From Acidobacteriota bacterium (GTDB taxonomy: Bacteria > Acidobacteriota > UBA6911 > RPQK01), in contig RPQK01000131.1 in the NCBI GenBank assembly GCA_003819755.1, positions 1 through 12,737 of the forward strand: a stretch of 12,737 bases of DNA. Direction: 5' to 3'. The first letter of the stretch is position 1. Every line of letters starts with the position of its first letter. The notes under the pieces were generated by a model that did no database searches, was not told the DNA's origin, and was given only the letters and a program-made list of their open reading frames with translations. The position numbers were made by a program, and so were the translations under genes. Positions 7,429-12,737 of this stretch are shown piece after piece.

Positions 7429-7441
7429 GATTTAAATCCCC

Positions 7442-8797
7442 ATGCACCCGCTTTTGATATTGCTGAGCTCCGTAGCCGTGATCCTGCTGATGATTCTGTG
7501 GCTGCGGGTGAATGCCTTTCTGGCCCTCCTGGCTGCCGCCACCACCGTCGGGGTGCTCTCCCCCCTGGTCCCGCTCGGTGAAGTGATGCCTAAAGTCGCG
7601 GTGAGTTTTGGCTCTGTCTGCGCGCGAATCGGGATTATTGTGGCCCTTGCGGCGGTCATCGGAGAGTGCCTGCTCGAAAGCGGCGCCGCGGACAAGATTA
7701 CGCGCGTCTTCATCCGCCTTTTCGGGGAGAAGCGCTCATCGCTCTCGCTCCTTACAAGCGCCTGGGTCCTTGGAATTCCGGTCTTTTTTGACACGGTCTT
7801 CTATCTTCTTGTGCCGCTCGCGCGCGCGATGCGCATTCGGACCGGTAGAAACTACCTTCTTTTCCTCATGTCGATTGTGGCCGGTGGAATCACGGCTCAT
7901 TGCATGATTCCCCCGACCCCCGGGCCTCTGGCGATGGCAGCCAACCTGAACATCGATTTTGGAATGATGATTCTCCTCGGAGGACTGGTCGCGATTCCGA
8001 TGGCGCTTGTCGGCTGGCTCTTCGCCGTCTATCGGGATCGGAAACTGGAGATCCCGTTGCGGGAAACGACAGGTATCAGCCTCGCGGAGCTGGGCGAAAT
8101 CGCCCATGAGGACGACTCCCGCCTGCCGCCCTTTCTCTGGTCGGCCACTCCCATCTTCCTCCCCGTTATCCTGATTACGGCCAATACTTTTTCGGTCGCG
8201 TTGAAAGCGGAAGGCCCGGTTCGGAGCACCCTCGCCTTCCTGGGAGACCCCAATCTGGCTCTGCTCATTTCCACGGCGATTTCCATGTTCATCCTGGCCA
8301 GGCACAAGGGGTACACACTCGCTCAACTAACCGGCCCCGTCAATCGGGCTTTCGCGGGCGCCGGCCTGATCATCCTGATAACCGCCGGAGGCGGCGCATT
8401 CGGAGGGATGCTGGTCGAGGCAGGTGTGGGCCGGAGCCTCGCTAACGTCGCTCAAAAGTACCAGTTGCCGCTGTTACTGCTCGGCTTCTTCCTAAGCGCT
8501 CTTTTAAAGGCCGCCCAGGGCTCGAGTACCGTTGCCATGATCACGACCTCCTCGATTGTGGCGCCTCTGGTTCTCGCCGTTCCGCCTCCGTATCACCCGG
8601 TCTATCTCGCGTGCGTTATCGGGAGCGGTTCGCTGGTCGGAGAATGGATGAACGACAGCGCCTTTTGGGTCTACAAGCAGATGGGCGGGCTCACCGAGGT
8701 TGAAACGCTGAAGACGCTCTCGCCCCTGCTGGCGGTTCTCGGGACGACCGGCTTGGTTGCCTCGTACGTTTTGGCGATCGTTATGCCGATGCGCTAA
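7442..8797 (+). CDS. GntP-family gluconate/sugar-acid:H+ symporter
   Basis: This 451-residue integral membrane protein is full length for the GntP family, whose members import gluconate and related aldonates, hexuronate derivatives, D-glycerate or other hydroxy acids with protons. Family signatures are present in order: LESGAADKI in the N-terminal half, GIPVFFDTVFYLLVPLAR from residue 111, HCMIPPTPGP from 153, ITAGGGAFGGML in the second half, LLKAAQGSSTVAMITT, and GSGSLVGEWMNDSAFW from 394. Hydrophobic segments extend over nearly the whole length, with a hydrophilic cytoplasmic loop at about 195-235. It lies between the secreted propeller protein and two secreted DUF5060 proteins, suggesting import of an acidic sugar they release. 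The substrate cannot be read from sequence. The start ATG lacks a Shine-Dalgarno sequence; the likely promoter is very close to it. Confidence 0.93.
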   Translation: MHPLLILLSSVAVILLMILWLRVNAFLALLAAATTVGVLSPLVPLGEVMPKVAVSFGSVCARIGIIVALAAVIGECLLESGAADKITRVFIRLFGEKRSSLSLLTSAWVLGIPVFFDTVFYLLVPLARAMRIRTGRNYLLFLMSIVAGGITAHCMIPPTPGPLAMAANLNIDFGMMILLGGLVAIPMALVGWLFAVYRDRKLEIPLRETTGISLAELGEIAHEDDSRLPPFLWSATPIFLPVILITANTFSVALKAEGPVRSTLAFLGDPNLALLISTAISMFILARHKGYTLAQLTGPVNRAFAGAGLIILITAGGGAFGGMLVEAGVGRSLANVAQKYQLPLLLLGFFLSALLKAAQGSSTVAMITTSSIVAPLVLAVPPPYHPVYLACVIGSGSLVGEWMNDSAFWVYKQMGGLTEVETLKTLSPLLAVLGTTGLVASYVLAIVMPMR

Positions 8798-8807
8798 ACC
8801 GCCGGAT

Positions 8808-8834
8808 CCCGCGAAACTCCGCGGGCTGCTTTTT
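8808..8834 (+). terminator. Intrinsic terminator after GntP
   Basis: CCCGCG (8808-8813) and CGCGGG (8820-8825) form a perfect 6-bp GC stem around the loop AAACTC. After CTGC there are five T residues (8830-8834). It begins 10 bp after the GntP stop. Its T-run overlaps the TTGACA of the next promoter, so termination and re-initiation are packed together. Confidence 0.6.
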
Positions 8835-8861
8835 GACAACCCGTGCCTGTTTCGATATTTT
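8833..8861 (+). promoter_or_regulatory. Sigma-70-type promoter for first DUF5060 gene
   Basis: A perfect TTGACA lies at 8833-8838. After a 17-bp spacer, TATTTT lies at 8856-8861 (four of six consensus bases). Transcription would start near 8868, about 12 nt before the ATG at 8880. No Shine-Dalgarno sequence is present in that short leader. Confidence 0.6.
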
Positions 8862-8879
8862 GATGGCTCTTACGACAGC

Positions 8880-10565
8880 ATGAGAATCAGAAGTTTTGTT
8901 CTCGGCGTCATTTGCCTGTTTTCGCTTCATCTGGCGCTTCTCGGACAGCCGGGAGCCTCCGAGCAACAATCGGTTCAGCGAGTGGAGCGCTGGGATACCG
9001 CGCAGTTCTCCTTTGTTTCGGCCCGGGCGCTCGCCAACCCGTTTCGCGACCTCTCTCTTCAGGCGACTTTTTCCCATGCCGATGGCCGCCAGATCACCGT
9101 CAGCGGTTTCTACGATGGCGGGGCGACGTGGCGTATCCGCTTTATGCCGCTTGAGATCGGTCGTTGGGACTACACGACAAAGTCCAACGACCCGGCTCTG
9201 GACGGCAAACGGGGAGCGATTGACTGCATCGCGCCTCAGAAATCGTATCTGCATGGCCCGTTGCACTCCGAAGGGCTGCATTTTCGCCATGCCGACGGCA
9301 CCCGCCGGTTCCTGATCAGCACGCGGCTTTCATGTCAGTCCGCGCCGGCATCCGTTTGGGACAAGGTCATTCCTTTCCTTCAGAAGAACCGGATCAACCG
9401 GGTTCTTTTCATGATGGTCGGGATTCACGGCCAGGCGAAGGGCCTCTACGGGCAGGGAGGAGCGGACCTGTGGAGTTACAACGTCGAGAAGTTCCAGGCG
9501 ATCGACGGCTTTATTGATGCTTTGCGCCGGGCCGACATCGTGGTGTCTCCGTATTTCTACTACTTCAATGACCGGTTTCAACGAAAACTGACGCCCGAAC
9601 AGGACGAAGCGTTCCTGCGTTACGGGATGGCCCGATTCGGCGCCTACGCGAATGTCATGCCGGTGCTGGCGAACGAGGTAGAGCAGAAATTTTCCGAGCG
9701 GGCGCAGGCGAAATACGATCCCCGTGACCACCAATGGGCCAACCGATTTGGTAAACTGCTGGAAGAATTGGCCGTTTTCAAAGTCCCTATCGCCGTGCAC
9801 AATCCGATGGAGAGTTTTGAAGCGAGGAATCCCGGATTTTTTACTCTGCTCCAGGATTGGCCTTTTCCATGGGCGGACTTCATGTTGCGGCAGATGCAGG
9901 TTGGAGCCCTTGGGTCTGCCCCGGCGCTTGCCGACGATGTCCCCGAGCCGACAGACCCGACTTGGAACGCGCGGGCTTTCGCGCGCCACAATGATCTGCT
10001 GCTTCGGCTCCGGCGGTTTAATGTGCCGATAATCAACGAGGAACCGGGGTACGAAATGGAGGGAACCCGCTCCTGGAACGGGCAGACTTCCCCGACGGTG
10101 CGCGCGACCTTCTGGACCGCCGCAATGGCCGGGGCATACACGATGTGGGGCAATCCGGCCACTTACGAGCTCGGCGATCCGGTTCCCTACATGGAGCGCA
10201 GCCGGACACCGTCGGATCTGCGCTTGATGGGCGACGTGATGGATCGAGTGCCCTACTGGGAGATGGAGCCGCATAATGAACTGATCAACGCCAACATGGT
10301 GGAGGTGTGCGGGGAAGAGTACCGGCGGAACTTCCTCCTGGCCCGGACCGGACGCCATTACCTGGTTTATTCGAGGGACGGCGGCACGATCGAGATGACA
10401 ACGGACCCGGGCGAGTACGAGCTCGAGTCGATCCTGCTTAACGACGTTCCTGCCGCGTACACGATTGTTCGCCCCAAGGGCCGTTTGACCGCCAAAGACG
10501 GAAAAGTCTCCTTCTTCCTGTCTGCCGCTATGGACTGGGTGGCAATACTGAGGAAGGTGGAGTAG
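8880..10565 (+). CDS. Secreted DUF5060 / TIM-barrel glycoside hydrolase-like protein
   Basis: The 561-residue product has a signal peptide (about 1-25), then a DUF5060 beta-sandwich (about 33-115, including SGFYDGG and GRWDYTTKS). A TIM-barrel hydrolase domain of the DUF4038/GH140-related kind covers about 120-470, and a short C-terminal beta domain ends DWVAILRKV. Candidate catalytic acids are Glu266 in LANEVEQ (the Asn-Glu pair at strand 4 of clan-A hydrolases) and Glu387 or Glu388 in NEEPGYE. It probably cleaves a glycan outside the cytoplasm; the linkage is unknown. ATG 8880 is chosen because it gives a proper signal peptide and sits 12 nt after a good promoter. The reading frame is open further back, into the GntP gene (to TTG 8757), but a start there would bury the signal peptide. 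It is a diverged paralogue of the following gene. Confidence 0.8.
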   Translation: MRIRSFVLGVICLFSLHLALLGQPGASEQQSVQRVERWDTAQFSFVSARALANPFRDLSLQATFSHADGRQITVSGFYDGGATWRIRFMPLEIGRWDYTTKSNDPALDGKRGAIDCIAPQKSYLHGPLHSEGLHFRHADGTRRFLISTRLSCQSAPASVWDKVIPFLQKNRINRVLFMMVGIHGQAKGLYGQGGADLWSYNVEKFQAIDGFIDALRRADIVVSPYFYYFNDRFQRKLTPEQDEAFLRYGMARFGAYANVMPVLANEVEQKFSERAQAKYDPRDHQWANRFGKLLEELAVFKVPIAVHNPMESFEARNPGFFTLLQDWPFPWADFMLRQMQVGALGSAPALADDVPEPTDPTWNARAFARHNDLLLRLRRFNVPIINEEPGYEMEGTRSWNGQTSPTVRATFWTAAMAGAYTMWGNPATYELGDPVPYMERSRTPSDLRLMGDVMDRVPYWEMEPHNELINANMVEVCGEEYRRNFLLARTGRHYLVYSRDGGTIEMTTDPGEYELESILLNDVPAAYTIVRPKGRLTAKDGKVSFFLSAAMDWVAILRKVE

Positions 10566-10566
10566 T

Positions 10567-10633
10567 GGACGGGCAACCAGTTTTAGAGCCGGCAACGCCT
10601 TACGTCTCCGGCTCTAAAACTGGTTGCCCGTCC
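10567..10633. repeat. Perfect 26-bp inverted repeat between the DUF5060 genes
   Basis: The left arm 10567-10592 (starts GGACGGGCAACC, ends TAGAGCCGG) is the exact reverse complement of the right arm 10608-10633. The 15-nt loop reads caacgccttacgtct. The stem begins one base after the TAG stop of the upstream gene and ends 19 bp before the next ATG. No T-run follows directly (ATTTTT appears about 10 nt later), so it may be a transcript stabiliser, an RNase III site, a weak terminator or a small non-autonomous palindromic element. Two 26-bp arms matching perfectly in an intergenic spacer cannot be chance. Confidence 0.92.
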
Positions 10634-10652
10634 TGAAGGAATTTTTAAGACC

Positions 10653-12446
10653 ATGCGCCCTAAGATATTGCTCTTTGCCCTGATTACCCTTTCTCTCCCC
10701 TGTTGGACCTTCGCCGCCACGCCCCAGTGGGAAATCTTCGAGGTCACGCTCGAGACCGCCGCCCCAATCAAGAACCCCTTCTGGGATGCGGACGTCACCG
10801 CCATCTTCACGCTTGCTAACGGCAATCGGTCGGTCACGATCCCGGGTTTCTACGACGGTGAATCAGGCGGCAAGAAGATCTTTCGTGTCCGGTTCGCTCC
10901 CGATAAGCAGGGAACCTGGACTTACCGGACCACCTCCACAATCGGGGACCTGAACGGGAAGTCAGGACAAGTAGAGGTGACTGGGCCGATCTCCAAAGGA
11001 GGACTGACCCGGAAACTGTCGACGCCCCGTATCTTCTTCCGGGCGGACGGCAGCCCCTATTACCCGGTGAATTTCGGCCTGTTCCCGCACCCGAACAACT
11101 CAGGCGGGACCGATATCGGGCCGGCCCGGCCGCTCGATTTTCCGTCAGAGAAGGTCATGCTGCAGTTCATCGATCTCATGGGCGACCACGGGATCAACAT
11201 GATGATGGACATACGGGTCCTCTTTCAGCGTTCGCGGACGATCAATGATCCGAGCTTCTACCCGCCTTTTCAGGTCACCGATCCCCAGACCTGGAAGATC
11301 GACCGTGACCGCTTCAGCCTGGCCTACTTTCAGCGGCTGGACCGCGAACTGACCCGAGCCCGGGAGAAAGGGCTCTTCTACACGCTGCAGATCCTCACCA
11401 CTCAGGCCGTTCAGAAAGGGGAGTTCACCTGGACGCACAGTTTTTACAACCGGGCGAACGGCGGATGGCTCGAGGACAAGAACGGCGATGGCGATGCGGA
11501 CGACGAAAACGAGTACTACAACTTAGACGACCAGACCCATATGAAGTACGTCCGGGCCATGCTCCGCTACACCCTCGCCCGCACCGCCGCCTATTGGAAC
11601 GTGATGTACCGGATCGGCGGAGACGCCCGGAATCCGAACTCCGGGCGTGTCATTGAACCCCCGCTGGCGATCAAGTGGTACAGCCACTGGTTCTCTTTCG
11701 TCCGATCAGAAGACCCGTACGACCGGCCCCTGACCATCGGACGGGCGCTCGAAGTGGTGATGAACGAAGTCGGCTCAGATTGGAACCCTGTCCCCGATAC
11801 GCTTGCTGCGGATCTCCAAGCGTGCGGCGGGCCGACCGCCAGCATGAACAACTCGCCGATCAAGGACGTCCTCCGGGCCATCGCAGGACGGGGCGAGTGC
11901 CTGTGGTTGAACCCCGACTACTCTCGCCCGGTGATCCTGTACGAGGCGCCGCCGATGTGGAAGCGTAAGGACCTGTACGAGTTGATGCGCAAGGCTTACT
12001 GGGTCGCCTTCGCCTCCGGCTATGTTTGGGCCTGGCCGGACGCCCATTACGAAGTCCTGGTAGGGAACCCTCCCCGTCTGTACGATGCCGAGTTCTACGG
12101 GGTGCAGGGGAATCCTCCGATTCTTGCAGACTTGAAGCGGCTGTCGGCTTTTCTGGCTGACGTGAACGTCGACCTCGCGCGGCTCGCGCCGCTGCGGCGC
12201 CTCGTCTCGGAAACCGAACAGGATGTTTACCTGCTGGCGAACCCCGCCGGGCAGTACATTGCCGTCTTTCCGTTCGGAGGCAAGGCGATCCTCCAGTTGG
12301 CGGATGCCAAGGCGGGCCGATTTGATGCGCAGTTCTACAACCCGCGAACCGGAGAATATCAGCAGAAATTCGAAACCGGCGGCGGTCCTCAAACCTTCAA
12401 TGCGCCGACGGCCGAAGACTGGGTGCTGGTGGTTCGGAAGAAATGA
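10653..12446 (+). CDS. Secreted DUF5060-DUF4038-type glycoside hydrolase-like protein
   Basis: The 597-residue product has a clear signal peptide (1-21, TFA-AT cleavage). A DUF5060 domain follows at about 24-112 (IKNPFWDADVTAIFT, IPGFYDGE, GTWTYRTTS). The TIM-barrel domain covers about 125-500 and the C-terminal beta domain about 520-597, resembling the collagenase-type putative binding domain (YNPRTGEY, then APTAEDWVLVV). The strand-4 motif is YRIGGDA with Asp324, as in DUF4038 proteins, where the paralogue at 8880 has Asn-Glu. Glu431 in ILYEAPP is the likely second carboxylate. A short acidic DKNGDGDADDEN stretch at about residues 275-286 looks like a calcium-binding loop. GAAGGA at 10635-10640 is the probable ribosome binding site, 12 nt before the ATG. 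Glycan cleavage is inferred; substrate unknown. Confidence 0.82.
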   Translation: MRPKILLFALITLSLPCWTFAATPQWEIFEVTLETAAPIKNPFWDADVTAIFTLANGNRSVTIPGFYDGESGGKKIFRVRFAPDKQGTWTYRTTSTIGDLNGKSGQVEVTGPISKGGLTRKLSTPRIFFRADGSPYYPVNFGLFPHPNNSGGTDIGPARPLDFPSEKVMLQFIDLMGDHGINMMMDIRVLFQRSRTINDPSFYPPFQVTDPQTWKIDRDRFSLAYFQRLDRELTRAREKGLFYTLQILTTQAVQKGEFTWTHSFYNRANGGWLEDKNGDGDADDENEYYNLDDQTHMKYVRAMLRYTLARTAAYWNVMYRIGGDARNPNSGRVIEPPLAIKWYSHWFSFVRSEDPYDRPLTIGRALEVVMNEVGSDWNPVPDTLAADLQACGGPTASMNNSPIKDVLRAIAGRGECLWLNPDYSRPVILYEAPPMWKRKDLYELMRKAYWVAFASGYVWAWPDAHYEVLVGNPPRLYDAEFYGVQGNPPILADLKRLSAFLADVNVDLARLAPLRRLVSETEQDVYLLANPAGQYIAVFPFGGKAILQLADAKAGRFDAQFYNPRTGEYQQKFETGGGPQTFNAPTAEDWVLVVRKK

Positions 12447-12477
12447 AGTTTCTGACTTCGCATCAATCAGACGGGTG

Positions 12478-12507
12478 GCTCCCGCCGGGAGCGCAGGCGT
12501 CTCGCCT
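12478..12507. repeat. Two adjacent small hairpins
   Basis: GCTCCC-GCC-GGGAGC (12478-12492) is followed at once by AGGCG-TCT-CGCCT (12495-12507). They lie 31 bp after the last stop codon, with no T-run following. They resemble short intergenic palindromes that recur in some environmental genomes; copy number here is one. Confidence 0.55.
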
Positions 12508-12543
12508 AATGCCATTTACTTTTTGGAGCGCGGGGGTGCCCAA

Positions 12544-12736
12544 GCCATTTGGGAGTGCGGCGGCAACGAGAGGCCGACGCTTTATCAGGCCTCGAGGCGA
12601 CGCCGCTTTCCCCTATGCAGGAGCGAGCCAAACGGCATCAGCATTGACCGGGATCGATTGTGCACGGGGGAGAGCGGCGTGGCCTCGAGGCCTGATAAAG
12701 CGTCGGCCTCTCGTTGCCGCCGCACTCCAAAATGGC
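12544..12736. repeat. 70-bp near-perfect inverted repeat (MITE-like or giant hairpin)
   Basis: The left arm 12544-12613 and right arm 12667-12736 are reverse complements with only three mismatches, separated by a 53-bp loop. Each arm contains its own smaller palindrome (GAGGCC, about 12 bp, then GGCCTC), so arms could fold alone or with each other. A partial copy of the arm end (TTTTGGAGCGCGG) precedes it at about 12521-12545. No open reading frame lies in the loop. It could be a miniature inverted-repeat element, but the right flank is cut off by the window end, so target duplications cannot be judged. Confidence 0.88.
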
Positions 12737-12737
12737 C

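Noticed and set aside
8757..8879. Upstream TTG start for the first DUF5060 protein, extending it by 41 residues into the GntP gene
   Set aside because: It would hide the signal peptide and run through a terminator and a good promoter. The ATG at 8880 explains all three.
10580..10590. GTTTTAGAGCC resembling the start of a type II CRISPR repeat or guide scaffold
   Set aside because: It occurs only within the perfect palindrome, without spacers, repeats or cas9. Eleven matching bases are likely chance.
9330..10595. A 421-codon open frame on the minus strand, and similar long antisense frames at 4454-5371, 5681-6418 and 11775-12515
   Set aside because: They lie opposite strongly supported genes, have low-complexity Arg/Pro-rich or unfamiliar translations, and match no domain pattern. 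They are by-products of GC-rich codon use.

Overview
The window looks like chromosomal DNA from a GC-rich, free-living environmental bacterium. The codon use, the secreted glycan-active enzymes and the style of the intergenic repeats fit Acidobacteriota (Bryobacterales/Solibacter-like) best. Planctomycetota or Verrucomicrobiota cannot be excluded. This assignment is an inference, because no rRNA or other phylogenetic marker is present. I see no tRNA, rRNA, CRISPR array, integrase or transposase gene.

Layout. A secreted amidohydrolase (minus strand, 101-1180) is divergent from a polytopic GT-C-like membrane protein (plus strand, 1275-2558). An operator-like palindrome lies in the middle of their 94-bp spacer. 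The membrane protein converges on a TrmN6-type SAM methyltransferase (minus, 2576-3316). Upstream of that is a compact-cysteine iron-sulfur flavoprotein (minus, 3506-4114) with a good promoter and ribosome binding site. The flavoprotein is divergent from a plus-strand carbohydrate block that fills the rest of the window. This block holds a 1005-residue secreted Asp-box beta-propeller protein with a C-terminal carbohydrate-binding-like domain (4265-7282), a GntP-family sugar-acid permease (7442-8797), and two secreted DUF5060-type glycoside-hydrolase-like proteins (8880-10565 and 10653-12446). A reasonable reading is that the propeller protein and the two hydrolase-like proteins attack an extracellular or periplasmic glycan and that GntP imports an acidic sugar product. 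The substrate is unknown, and no SusC/SusD pair or regulator gene is present here.

The most unusual feature is between the genes. Three gene 3' ends carry large hairpins built from short tandem repeats facing their own reverse complement. The units differ at each site: a 10-mer after the amidohydrolase, a 7-mer after the flavoprotein (6 copies facing 13), and a 9-mer after the propeller gene. A fourth 3' end has a perfect 26-bp stem that starts just after a stop codon, and a fifth has a 70-bp nearly perfect inverted repeat at the window end. The same architecture with unrelated unit sequences suggests a common generating process or function, such as transcript 3'-end formation, mRNA stabilisation or slippage-prone regulation, rather than one repeat family. 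Two genes in the carbohydrate block also appear to have very short, Shine-Dalgarno-free leaders downstream of a shared TATTTTGAT box.
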